The notes beneath the pieces were generated by a model. The model did not search any database. It saw only the letters and a list, made by a program, of their open reading frames with translations, and had not been told where the DNA came from. The position numbers and the translations under genes were made by a program. From Paenarthrobacter ureafaciens (GTDB taxonomy: Bacteria; Actinomycetota; Actinomycetes; Actinomycetales; Micrococcaceae): a stretch of 64,000 nt of DNA. Where the stretch lies: positions 558,001 to 622,000 of the forward strand of contig NZ_SBHM01000007.1 in the NCBI RefSeq assembly GCF_004028095.1. The letters run 5' to 3'. How positions within the stretch are numbered: position 1 is the stretch's first letter; every line of letters begins with the position of its first letter. Shown here one piece after another: positions 9,277-17,807 of this stretch.

Positions 9277-10581
9277 TTAGAAGCTCGCCTTGGCCGTGGT
9301 GATTTCGTCGGCCATCTTCTTCACGGCGTCCTCAGTGGACGCGGTGCCGGACAGCACGGCGTAGACGTTCTTGTAGATGGCCTGCGAGATCTGCGGGTAG
9401 ACCGGGGAGATCGGGCGCGGCTTGGCACCCTTTACCGAGGCGAGGAGTTCGGTAGCGAACGGCATCTTCTGGAGCACCGCGGCGTCAGAGTAGGCAGCTT
9501 CGTTGACGGGGGCCTGCGAGTAGTCCATGGCCACGTGCTTCTGCCAGTCCGGGGTGGTGGCGAAATCGATGAACGCGACAGCTCCGGCCTGGTTGGTGGA
9601 GTGGGCCGAGATCGCCAGGTTCCAGCCGCCCAGCACACCGGAGGCCTTTCCGCCTTCCCATGCCGGCAGCGGTGCAACGCCGAAGCTGGACGCAAGCGGT
9701 GTCGCGTTGAGCAGGCGGTAGACGTGCGGCCAGTTGCGCTGGTATCCGAAGTCGCCGGACTCGTAGGCGAGTCGGGCGGGATCTTCGTTGTAGGTGAGGA
9801 CGGCGCGGTCGGCTGAGCCGTTCTTGAGGCCGTCGCTCATGAAGTTGAGGACGTCGCGGGTTTCCTTGGAGTCGATTTTGACGTCGCCTTGGTCGTTGAG
9901 GACTTCGCCGCCTGCGCTGTAGAGCATTTCGAGGAAGTTCACCGTGAGGCCCTCGTACTGCTTGCCTTGGTATACGTAAGCGTTGCCGGGAGCCTTTGCG
10001 GCTTCCGCGTAGAGCTGCTGCCAGGACTCGGGCTTGGCCACCTTGTCCTTCAGGTAGTAGATCAATCCGGCGTTAGTGAAGAACGGCGAGGCCCAGTACT
10101 TGTCTTGGTACTTGGTGGTTTCCACAGTGGAGGGGATGAGCCGGTCCTTGTTGGCTTCCACCAGCTTGGTCTGGTCCAACAGCCAGCCTTGGGAGGCGAA
10201 CTCGGAGGTCCAGATGACGTCCGTGAGGAAGAGGTCGCACTCAGTGGACTTGCCTTCGAGCCGCTGCACAATCTGCGTGCGGGCCTCGTCCGTGGTGGCG
10301 CCGATCTCGGTGTACTTGGCCGTGACCTTGCCGTTCGCCTTGGTGAAGGCTTCCGCTGTGCCCTTGTAAATGCCGCTCGCGTCCTTGACGCCGCAGATGT
10401 TCACGGCGCCGCTGGCATTAGCGCCCGACGCCGGATCGGCAGCTGCCGCTTGTTCCGCACCTTGGGGTGCTGCTCCCCCGCCGCAAGCGCTGAGGAGGAG
10501 GGCTGCGGCTATGGCGGTGGCGGCGAGGGTTTTTCGGTTTCGTTTGTTATGGAGCGGAGAGGCAGGTCGGTTCAAGTCCAC
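9277..10581 (-). CDS. Extracellular sugar-binding lipoprotein of ABC transporter
   Basis: GTG 10581 with AAAGGAG upstream gives 434 residues. The lipoprotein signal ends in LLLSACGGG, and the mature protein has the fold pattern of family 1 solute-binding proteins (for example AISAHSTNQAGAVAFIDFA near residue 320). The open frame extends to 10773, but that stretch carries the two operator palindromes and is better read as leader. This is the first structural gene under the presumed LacI control; ligand unknown, probably a di- or oligosaccharide. Confidence 0.9.
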   Translation of the reverse strand: MDLNRPASPLHNKRNRKTLAATAIAAALLLSACGGGAAPQGAEQAAAADPASGANASGAVNICGVKDASGIYKGTAEAFTKANGKVTAKYTEIGATTDEARTQIVQRLEGKSTECDLFLTDVIWTSEFASQGWLLDQTKLVEANKDRLIPSTVETTKYQDKYWASPFFTNAGLIYYLKDKVAKPESWQQLYAEAAKAPGNAYVYQGKQYEGLTVNFLEMLYSAGGEVLNDQGDVKIDSKETRDVLNFMSDGLKNGSADRAVLTYNEDPARLAYESGDFGYQRNWPHVYRLLNATPLASSFGVAPLPAWEGGKASGVLGGWNLAISAHSTNQAGAVAFIDFATTPDWQKHVAMDYSQAPVNEAAYSDAAVLQKMPFATELLASVKGAKPRPISPVYPQISQAIYKNVYAVLSGTASTEDAVKKMADEITTAKASF

Positions 10582-10680
10582 GAGTGGCTCCTTTGGTCTG
10601 TGGGGATGGTGGTTCAGGTTGCTTTGGCTGTGTTGCGTCCTGAGCTTGGCTTCGTTGCCGGTGTTGCTTTGCTGGTCCTT

Positions 10681-10694
10681 TGGAATCGATTCCA
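10681..10694. promoter_or_regulatory. LacI-type operator, proximal copy
   Basis: TGGAATCGATTCCA is a perfect 14-bp palindrome with central CG, extended by TT and AA to 18 bp. A CG-centred palindrome is the usual LacI-family target. It lies about 100 bp upstream of the binding-protein start. The identical core recurs 45 bp away. Confidence 0.75.
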
Positions 10695-10725
10695 AAAGTG
10701 CTCTTAGAAAACGGCCTTGCGGCCG

Positions 10726-10739
10726 TGGAATCGATTCCA
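10726..10739. promoter_or_regulatory. LacI-type operator, distal copy
   Basis: Second identical TGGAATCGATTCCA, centred 45 bp from the first and about 40 bp downstream of the lacI stop codon. Two identical sites suggest cooperative binding or a short loop over the transport-operon promoter. Confidence 0.75.
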
Positions 10740-10779
10740 AAGAAGTGTGACAGTCGCCACGCGGAGCTGTCAACCCTCG

Positions 10780-11775
10780 TTATTTTGTGGAGTCTCGGAT
10801 GACGAGTTGATGCGGGAGGAAGGTCCTGCCCTTGCGGTGCGCGCCTTCGACAGTCATGCGTTCCAGGAGTTCCGCGAAGGCTACGCGGCCCATCTCGTAT
10901 GCCGGCTGCCTGACCGTGGTCAGCTCCGGGACGCACATTTCTGCTTGGGCGGAGTCGTCAAAACCGGCAACGGCAACATCTTGTGGAACTCTCAGCCCGG
11001 CGTCGGTGAGCTCACGGACGCACCCGGCAGCGACCACGTCGGTCCCGCAGAAGATCGCATCCGGGAGGTCTTTGGTCTCCAGGAGTTTCTTGGTGAGCTC
11101 GCGGCCTGCATGGAAACCGAAGTTGCCTTCGCCGAGGAGGATTTGGCCCGGTTCCAGGTCTTCCTCCGTGAGCGCTTGGCGGAAGCCTTGTTCCCTAAGC
11201 CGACCCGAGCGGGCACCCCTGTGGGCGAGCATCGCCAGCTTCTTGGCGCCGGTGTCGATGAGGTGTTTGGTGATGTCGTAGGCTGCTTGGCGGTCATCGA
11301 TGGACACCCCGAATGCTGCCTCGGCGTCGACGATTTCGCACACTTGGATGACACTTAGTTGCTCGGCGACCGTGTTGACGTCTTCGTCGGGCATCGTTGG
11401 CGAGAAGATCACAAGGCCATCCACCGAGCCGTTCCGCAGCATGTCCACGAGTTGCTGTTCGCGGTCGCGGTCCCCATCCGTGGCTGCGATGAGGCTGACG
11501 TAACCGTTGTCCGCGGCGGCGTCTCCTACGCCTCGGAAGACTTCGCTGATGACGAGGGAGTCGAGGTTCTTGGCCAGGGCGAGGACACGCATTGTGCGGT
11601 CTCTTCGGAGATCCCTTGCTGAGGCGAGCGGGCGGTAACTGAGCTCCTTGATAGCGGCGTTGACCTTTTCCTTGGCCGACGCACTGACCGCGGAGCTCCC
11701 GTTCAAGACGCGCGACACGGTCCCGACGGACACGCCAGCAGTCCTGGCGACGTCTTGCACTGTCGGCCGAGCCAT
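10780..11775 (-). CDS. LacI-family transcriptional regulator
   Basis: 331 residues. The N-terminal helix-turn-helix is TVQDVARTAGVSVGTVSRVL, followed by the hinge helix (YRPLASARDLRRDRT). The rest is a periplasmic-binding-protein-like effector domain ending in SAQAEMCVPELTTVRQP. It lies directly upstream of the sugar operon, in the same direction, with two CG-centred palindromes in the gap. It most likely represses the transporter and dehydrogenase genes until the sugar or a metabolite binds. Confidence 0.92.
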   Translation of the reverse strand: MARPTVQDVARTAGVSVGTVSRVLNGSSAVSASAKEKVNAAIKELSYRPLASARDLRRDRTMRVLALAKNLDSLVISEVFRGVGDAAADNGYVSLIAATDGDRDREQQLVDMLRNGSVDGLVIFSPTMPDEDVNTVAEQLSVIQVCEIVDAEAAFGVSIDDRQAAYDITKHLIDTGAKKLAMLAHRGARSGRLREQGFRQALTEEDLEPGQILLGEGNFGFHAGRELTKKLLETKDLPDAIFCGTDVVAAGCVRELTDAGLRVPQDVAVAGFDDSAQAEMCVPELTTVRQPAYEMGRVAFAELLERMTVEGAHRKGRTFLPHQLVIRDSTK

Positions 11776-12030
11776 TAGTTTGTCCTTCCGGGAGCAGTTC
11801 TGATGATCCTTGCCGCCACGTCACTGTCGCGCCCACCGGCGTTCCTCAGCTTAGCCTTATCCCTCAGGAGACTGGAGTCAGAGAAGCACCTAATGCTATG
11901 GACGCCCAAAGCTAAACCGCGGGTTTGTCGATGCGATTTTTCGCCTGTGGACAACCCAGGTTGTAGTCCGACAGCCGAAGTTATATTCCGAGCCGGTGCG
12001 GCGTCGATTTCGGCGTGGCTGGTTGAACCG

Positions 12031-13653
12031 ATGCCATCAACACGCAGTGAATTAAGTCATGATGAGAGTGTGAATCTTGCCCCTGAGCTACTAAAGCGCC
12101 TCAACTTAGAGCGCGCCGTTGAACTGGAAATGACGATGTCGAACCGGCTGATGCCACGTCGTCCGGATCGCATTGCACTCGCGACCAAGGCGAATGAAGT
12201 TCGCGCACTGCTACGACCCAAGTACGCCAAAGGCCAGTTCGGCGATCTCGCGGATATCCTCTTTGTCGAAAAGAACCGAAGGGGCCGGCGCCCCATCAGC
12301 GAGATGACCCTGCGAGACAGGGTGCTGTTCCGTGCCCTGGTTGATCTGATTGCGGAGACTCTGCCGCCCCAACTCGTCACCAGAGTGCCGCACGAAGAGT
12401 TCAAGACGTCACTTCTGGCTGCGGATCAAGCACGATATATCAGCAAGACCGACGTCACCTCATATTACGAGTATGTCGATCACGATCGGCTAGCGGACGA
12501 ACTAGAAGCCCAGACTGGCGAAGCACCTGCCATCGCTGCGTTGAAGGAACTCTTGTGGCGGATTATGGGGCGGCGCGTCGGCCTCCCGCAAGTCCATCGA
12601 TCGAGCGACATCCTGGGCGATACGTATATCGACCCCGTGCGACGCCGGATGCGTCGTGCTGGATACCACGTAACGACCTACTCGGACGACTTTCGCATCG
12701 CATCGCCTTCACTTGCTCATGCCCGGCAGGCGCTCGAAACATGTGCCAGAGAGGTCCGCTCGCTCGGCCTAACCCTTAATGAAGCCAAGACTTTCACCTA
12801 CACCGCCCCAAACTACGTGCTGTCACTGAACGCTTTCAGTGACGCCGAGAAGCAACTATTTGAGGAAGGCGATGGGCACGACGAGGACCTACGGCTCCTA
12901 TTCCTGGACGGATACTCGGATGAGTCGGACGACGGCGCACCCGACGACGTGCCAAAGACTTTGGCCGCTTCGGCCGCTAAGCCTGTGCTTGAGGAAGACG
13001 CGCTATTCTCCTCGCCGCCGGACGAAGTAACGGTCGATAAGCCGGAGCAAACGCGAGCTGCCCAAAAAGCCTGGAAGATATGGGTGGAGGAAAAAGAGGG
13101 AAATTCTAAGCACTCAATCACCGAGGCTGCTATCACGGAGACTCTTCTTGGAAGGGCTCTTCCAATATTGGGCCGTTCGGGTATCACTGAACCCGTTGAT
13201 TTCCTCTCACAACTCCTGCGTTTCGAACCTGCGCTGACTCCTCAGATCAGCACATACATAATAGAACTGGCGAGCACCGGTCCAGGCGCTAGAACTAAGC
13301 TCCGCCGAATCTTGGATCTTCTCTTCGAGGAACAGAGCTTTAGCGTTTGGCAGAAGATCTGGCTTGCTGAAGCAGCCGGAAGCATTCGGCCAGCTAAGAC
13401 TGATTATCAACACTACGCATGGCTACAAGAGTGTGTGGCCGACCCAAATCCGGCGTTGGCAGCTACGGCGGCAGCGGCGCTTGGCCGGTTGCATCGCGGT
13501 GACGTCAGCAAGCTCACCGCCTCGCTGGACCAGGTCGGTCCGGCGTGGCGGTCGCTGGTACTTTGGGGAATCGCGCAGTCAGACCCTCAAGCGGCCCAAT
13601 CGGTCGCCGAAGATCAAATCGAAAGACTCCTCTTGAAAACCCTCGAATCATGA
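12031..13653 (+). CDS. Reverse transcriptase with helical C-terminal domain (UG/Abi-like defence candidate)
   Basis: 540 residues from ATG 12031; GTG 12070 is an alternative and the frame is open back to 11803. Palm motifs are in order: A, D141 in SKTDVTSYYEYVD; B, GLPQVHRSSDILGD from G184; C, Y217-S-D-D220; then LNEAKT at 249-254. Residues 40-110 resemble the fingers region. Residues from about 400 to 540 are helix-rich with HEAT-like spacing (ALAATAAAALGRLHRG). There is no intron-maturase or HNH domain and no recognisable retron motif. Such architecture is typical of the unknown-group/Abi reverse transcriptases used against phage. It is coupled to a HEPN-like gene. Subfamily not determined. 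Confidence 0.85.
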   Translation: MPSTRSELSHDESVNLAPELLKRLNLERAVELEMTMSNRLMPRRPDRIALATKANEVRALLRPKYAKGQFGDLADILFVEKNRRGRRPISEMTLRDRVLFRALVDLIAETLPPQLVTRVPHEEFKTSLLAADQARYISKTDVTSYYEYVDHDRLADELEAQTGEAPAIAALKELLWRIMGRRVGLPQVHRSSDILGDTYIDPVRRRMRRAGYHVTTYSDDFRIASPSLAHARQALETCAREVRSLGLTLNEAKTFTYTAPNYVLSLNAFSDAEKQLFEEGDGHDEDLRLLFLDGYSDESDDGAPDDVPKTLAASAAKPVLEEDALFSSPPDEVTVDKPEQTRAAQKAWKIWVEEKEGNSKHSITEAAITETLLGRALPILGRSGITEPVDFLSQLLRFEPALTPQISTYIIELASTGPGARTKLRRILDLLFEEQSFSVWQKIWLAEAAGSIRPAKTDYQHYAWLQECVADPNPALAATAAAALGRLHRGDVSKLTASLDQVGPAWRSLVLWGIAQSDPQAAQSVAEDQIERLLLKTLES

Positions 13654-14252
13654 GCCTACCAGCCGTCCTTGGATCTCGCGCGGAAGCGGCCTGTCGGCTA
13701 CTCAATCAGACGTTGGGGATGCATCGACTGCAGACGCCAAGCCCTCAGCCCGCTAAAGCACCGGCCCGTCTAGCATCGCCTGCATTTGATGGTCTTCAAG
13801 TACAGCGCCAGGCGACTTTCCTACGAATGATCTCCATCACCGAAGCCTTCTGCGCGGATCGCTTGCTCGAGCTGGCTGAAGATGAGGTGTCGCCGGGAGG
13901 TAACGCAATTCGGACTCTTATCTGGGAGAAAGCATCGACGTCGGCTGTGAGCACTTGGTCGGGCATCCAGGATGCCTACAAGAACTGGTACGAAATCAAG
14001 CCGAGCTGGACCAGGGTCAATCAGCTCATCGAGGTGCGTAATGCTATAGCACACGGTCTGGGACAACTGACTCGAATTCAGCGCAACAAACGTGCGTCCA
14101 CCACCACTAAGATCGCCCTGGCTAATATTGACCTCAATGGCGACAACATAGTTCTAGAAGAAGCCAACCTTGTGAATGTTAGGAATGCGTGCATAGCACT
14201 AATTTCTGAAATTGATGAACTTGTGCAGGCCAAAACCGGCGACATCACCTGA
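13650..14252 (+). CDS. HEPN-like small protein coupled to the reverse transcriptase
   Basis: ATG 13650 overlaps the reverse-transcriptase stop by 4 bp (ATGA), giving 200 residues. A Pro/Ala-rich N-terminus (1-48) leads into a helical domain. At its core is VRNAIAHG: R130-N-x-x-x-H135, the Rx4-6H motif that forms the RNase site of HEPN dimers. An acidic/aromatic helix (TWSGIQDAYKNWYEI) precedes it. HEPN proteins act as toxin RNases in abortive-infection systems. I infer that it is the effector or a partner of the reverse transcriptase. The motif is seen directly; fold and function are inferred. Confidence 0.7.
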   Translation: MSLPAVLGSRAEAACRLLNQTLGMHRLQTPSPQPAKAPARLASPAFDGLQVQRQATFLRMISITEAFCADRLLELAEDEVSPGGNAIRTLIWEKASTSAVSTWSGIQDAYKNWYEIKPSWTRVNQLIEVRNAIAHGLGQLTRIQRNKRASTTTKIALANIDLNGDNIVLEEANLVNVRNACIALISEIDELVQAKTGDIT

Positions 14253-14362
14253 CCGCTCGATTGGTCATGATGTCCAACGTGAGCCTGAGTCAAGCCTAGA
14301 AGGACATATGCGCCACCGATCAGGATGCTAGGGCCAGCTTCGTTGAACTGGGATTGAGGTAG

Positions 14363-14388
14363 CGGCCATGTCAAAATGGACATGGCCG
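14363..14388 (+). other. Hairpin downstream of the RT-HEPN pair
   Basis: CGGCCATGTC and GACATGGCCG form a perfect 10-bp stem with a 6-nt loop, about 110 bp after the HEPN stop. No T-run follows, so it may be a weak terminator, an RNA-stability element, or part of a non-coding RNA used by the reverse transcriptase. Confidence 0.5.
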
Positions 14389-15344
14389 ATAGTGGTACAC
14401 CTGCATAGGCCGTCGCGCGACCGAATCATCTACGGTTGAGGTTCAACAACAGCGCTGAATGGGCTGTCGAGCTAAACGTCAAGAACTGGCCCGGCTTAGG
14501 CAAAACATGTATACCTGCAAAGAGGCAGAATCTGTGGCAAGAGCATAGGCAATATGCTCGAGTTATGCGAAAGACATGGGAAGAAAATTGTCAGAGGGTA
14601 TTACTGCCCGCATTGAATTCGACTTCGTATGTGAACGAGGGCATTCATCGGGGAGTACTACCTACACGCTGTGATGAACGAGATCATCTCAGCGAACTTT
14701 GACCCCGGCGCCCCCGTACCGCACGCGAGCTACCCTCACCCTGCGCCAGCAAGAGCAGGCAAACCCGCTCCAGGACGGAAGCGCGAGGTTGACTTTTTCA
14801 TTCAGCCCCCAACTATCGGAGGACCCACTGCCTGTATCGAGGCGACGTGGGCGGGTCCCAGTCACTGCACGTGGACAAGTTCGTTCTGGACTTTTGCCGT
14901 CTCGCGTTGGTGCGGAACGCGTCTCCAACCACCGACTGTTTCTTTGTGCTCTCCGACCGCTCCCGAGAGGTCAACACGGTCGTCACCGCCTTGATGCACA
15001 AGATGCCACTCATGAAAAAACCTAGGAGGGAGATGATCCGCATACTTCAGATTCCAGCGGACAACCAAGTGTCTCGGCAGCGCTCATACCCTCTGACGGA
15101 CTGGGCGAACCGCTCTGTAGTTCCGACGTCCGTCCAAACATCTCTGCCAACGACCCCAGCGAAGATTCGCAGCACTCGTTGATGGCACCGGGCATGAACA
15201 CCCCGAGATTTCAGACTATCGTCTGGCGGATTGACTAGGAAATTTAGTATTCGCGGTTTGATCAACTTGCAGATGTCCTCGAACTCGGACTCATCATCAT
15301 CAAGGTGATGGGGCCCGTTAGCAGTCCAGCGCTTCACCTGGGTA
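14389..15344. other. Island segment with decayed fragments, no intact gene
   Basis: No reading frame has convincing start, length and domain together. The most protein-like stretch on the plus strand is 14793-15060. It includes SLHVDKFVLDFCRLALVRN and then LSDRSREVNTVVTALMHK, but has a stop at 14790 and an abrupt change of character near 15070. A minus-strand stretch at 15060-15330 (DDESEFEDICKLIKPRIL) also looks gene-like. Both are probably remnants of frameshifted genes; I cannot name a family. Confidence 0.4.
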
Positions 15345-15812
15345 TTGCCTTCAAGAAGTCCGGAGCCACCACCCACCAACCCGAACTTCAAAGCGAACTG
15401 GAACAGGCCCCAGCCGGCGACATGATCGTGGTTCATACCTTGACAGATTGGGCCGAACGGTCCGCGACACCCTGAATCTGACGCACGAACTTAAAGAGCG
15501 CGGGGCGGGGTCTGCACGTTGGCTAATCCGCTACCGATCGAAACCTCGGACCCAAACAGGCCGATGGCGCAACTGACCGTTGTCATGCTGGCGCTCTTCG
15601 CTGTGATGTACGCTGCGGAACGGGCCGCTCATGCCCGGGCTGTGGCCACGGCCAAACGGCCCTTACAAGATTGAACATGCGGTTATGTTGCGGGACAAGG
15701 GCGTCCCCTACGGGAGGTCGTCAGCAAGACTGGCCTGGCTGGCATCACCCGGTATCGGCATCTCCCGGTCCGCCCAGACCAGCAAGCCGGAGGGAAAGGC
15801 CCGAGAGGATAG
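15345..15812 (+). pseudogene. Serine recombinase/resolvase remnant, frameshifted
   Basis: Pieces of a Tn3-resolvase-type recombinase appear in successive frames: KSGATTHQPELQSELEQAPAG, then DRLGRTVRDTLNLTHELKERG, then PMAQLTVVMLALFAVMYAAE with AERAAHARAVATAKR. Last comes the helix-turn-helix segment REVVSKTGLAGITRYRHLPV. The N-terminal catalytic part with the nucleophilic serine is missing. At least three frameshifts exclude a working enzyme. It is one of the mobile-element scars of the island. Confidence 0.75.
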
Positions 15813-15843
15813 CGCAACTTGAGTTCACCGATAGGGTGACCAC

Positions 15844-16554
15844 ATGTCGATACCCCACTTAGACCGAGAAAAGGCATTCGCACTCATCGAAGAGATGACG
15901 TCTGCCAGAAACCTGTTGGCCTACGGTACCCACGTTGTTCGTACGGCCGCGTTCTTGGAGACAACACGGGATCCGATCTTGACCACGCTTTCAATAGGCG
16001 TCGAGAAACTCTACAAACTCACGCTTGGACTCGTGTCCCTGGACTCCAACCAGGCTTGGCCCACCAAGAGGCAGATGAAGAGCCTTGGCCATAACCTGAC
16101 CGAAATGCATTCAACTCTCATGGCCGAACTCTCGCAAAGAACGGCTGGAAGCACGGAATACGTACGGGGCCTCCTGACAGGGGTTGAAGCCGATGCCGTC
16201 ATTGTTCCGCTCATTACCACTCTCAGCAGATATGGCGAGTCCGGGCGGTTTTATCATCTCGATAGACTTGGAGACACTCCCCAACTCTTGGATAGTCCCA
16301 GCGCTTACTGGCAGAGCATAGAGGATGCTGTAGTTCAGGATCCTCAGATCGCCGCCATGTACCAAGCCGCCATGGATGCCAATTCGAACAACGCTTTGTG
16401 GGACCAAGTCTCTGCCTCTACCAACCAGCGCATCGCGGACACAGTGGAACGGCTCTGGACAATGATTGCTGTTTGCGGACGAAACCGCGTCCTCGGAGAA
16501 GCCGGGACGACTTTTGGCTTCGAGATCCATCCCAATGCCGTGGGTCGCCAGTAG
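15844..16554 (+). CDS. Hypothetical helical protein, possibly HEPN-like
   Basis: 236 residues. The ATG follows TAGGGTGACCAC. The protein is almost entirely helical in character with no signal or membrane segment. The stretch LTTLSIGVEKLYKLTLGL followed by KSLGHNLTEMHSTLM resembles the layout of HEPN/MNT-type and AbiV-like helical bundles, where a lysine-rich helix is followed by a GH(N/D)L turn. The resemblance is weak. It stands alone on the plus strand in the island, with recombinase debris before it. Function unknown; defence or toxin role is only a guess from context. Confidence 0.6.
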   Translation: MSIPHLDREKAFALIEEMTSARNLLAYGTHVVRTAAFLETTRDPILTTLSIGVEKLYKLTLGLVSLDSNQAWPTKRQMKSLGHNLTEMHSTLMAELSQRTAGSTEYVRGLLTGVEADAVIVPLITTLSRYGESGRFYHLDRLGDTPQLLDSPSAYWQSIEDAVVQDPQIAAMYQAAMDANSNNALWDQVSASTNQRIADTVERLWTMIAVCGRNRVLGEAGTTFGFEIHPNAVGRQ

Positions 16555-16970
16555 ACTCTGGTACTAGGCCACGGGGACCAGGTCTTCCAGCCTCGGGTTC
16601 TCAGTTGGAGAGTAGTTCGGAAAGCTCCCTCTCCCCTCCACCTGCAGATCCAAGTCCGGGGCGCAATACGGCAGAGCCTTATACAGTCGGCTGGCTCCCT
16701 CCTGTAACTCCCAAGCTATGTGCACATCCCGCTGTCACGTGTGGAATCTAAAAGTATGTAGCGGCTTCTAATCCATTCAGCGAAGTTTGAATGCCCAAAT
16801 GGTGTTGGCCAGCAGTTGCCTTCGCTCGGGACCGAAGGGGCCGGGTGAACTTCATAGATAGCGCAAACAAAGTTCTCCAGGCTGGAGCTACTACAAGCGT
16901 CCAAGGGCAGCTCTGCAACACCCAGCCTCTTGGCTGCCAAGCGATAAAACGCATGTATGTTCGGACCACT
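16555..16970. other. Island segment without a supported gene
   Basis: Both strands carry open stretches of 70-110 codons that overlap one another (minus strand 16716-17074, plus strand 16791-17078), none with a recognisable domain or a good ribosome site. Minus-strand ENFVCAIYEVHPAP and EWIRSRYILLDSTRD look slightly protein-like and may be a broken gene continuing from the membrane-protein remnant upstream. Confidence 0.35.
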
Positions 16971-17277
16971 TTAGACCAGGACCAGAAATGCCAGAAGGTC
17001 TCTGTGATAGGCAAATCGGCGACGTCGGGCCGCTGGAATCTCAGTGAGTATCCAGTTGAACAGAACCGCACCAATTAGGGGCGTGAGCAAGGTTCTGAAT
17101 GAACTCACCGATGGCATGACCAGGAACGAAGAACTCCGGCCACTGCTGGCGCACCTCAATCGTTAAGGCCACACAGCTCAGCACGAGAATGGTCCAGATT
17201 AACTGGAAAAAGGCACATTGGAGCCAAGACCCCGCCTTGCCCGGAAATACAGTCCTTCGGGCAGCGTCGTCAGTCAT
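16971..17277 (-). pseudogene. Small membrane protein, frameshifted
   Basis: From ATG 17277 the frame encodes MTDDAARRTVFPGKAG, then a hydrophobic helix (FFQLIWTILVLSCVALTI) and WPEFFVPGHAIGEFIQN. It then loses character. From about 17120 the neighbouring frame carries a second helix (LLTPLIGAVLFNWILTEIP), a basic loop and a third hydrophobic end (DLLAFLVLV). One frameshift would restore a two- to three-helix protein of about 100 residues. Family unknown. Confidence 0.45.
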
Positions 17278-17498
17278 TCAATTCTATTTCTTTACTGTCA
17301 TTGACGTCAAAAATAGTACCAATTACGAGGGGAATTGCTCTCCCAGATGAAAGATTTCGCGTGCCACCAGCGAGGCCCCTCTCTTGCAGCTGCGCGTTCA
17401 GGCTGCCGTACTGACGCTCGTGTAACTAACAAGCCTCACCTACCAAATTCTGTCCCGAAATACCGGCACTCGCTGAGCACCTACGACTCCAGCATTGG

Positions 17499-17786
17499 AT
17501 GGCTATGCACACGCGTGTCGGCATTCCCGGCACCGAAGCCCCCAAGCCTGACTGGACCAGAGAGCTTGGAACAAGACTTGTCGATGTCGAGCTCTTCGCT
17601 AGAGCCGAAGCAGCGGTAGCCGCTAGACGCGCTGCCGATGCCACGCGCAGGCTCCCAGACGGCACAGTTGGCCCAATGATGGCAGCGGATGACGCCTTCA
17701 TGGACTATAGAAAGTTGGTGCAGCGCGATCTCGAATTTGACGAAACGGAGCTTCCAAGCTGGCGCGACACAGCACCCCCAAGCTGA
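17499..17786 (+). CDS. Hypothetical protein, N-terminal part of a possibly interrupted gene
   Basis: 95 residues starting MAMHTRVGIPGTEAPKP. It is rich in Ala/Arg/Asp/Glu with a helical middle (VDVELFARAEAAVAARRAAD). It ends at a TGA (17784), after which the same frame stays open to 18143. It may therefore be the front half of one gene with a premature stop. No domain recognised. Confidence 0.4.
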   Translation: MAMHTRVGIPGTEAPKPDWTRELGTRLVDVELFARAEAAVAARRAADATRRLPDGTVGPMMAADDAFMDYRKLVQRDLEFDETELPSWRDTAPPS

Positions 17787-17807
17787 AGCCGCCACAAGGG
17801 CCCGAGA

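Noticed and set aside
9277..10773. Longer N-terminus for the sugar-binding protein
   Set aside because: The extension spans the operators and lacks a signal peptide; GTG 10581 gives a proper lipoprotein signal and ribosome site.
12031..13653. Group II intron or retron reverse transcriptase
   Set aside because: No maturase or HNH domain, no intron RNA features, and no retron-type msr/msd hairpins were recognised nearby.
14571..14671. A 32-codon small gene (MGRKLSEGITARIEF) resembling a zinc-ribbon fragment
   Set aside because: Too short, one CxxxH pair only, poor ribosome site; probably part of a decayed gene.
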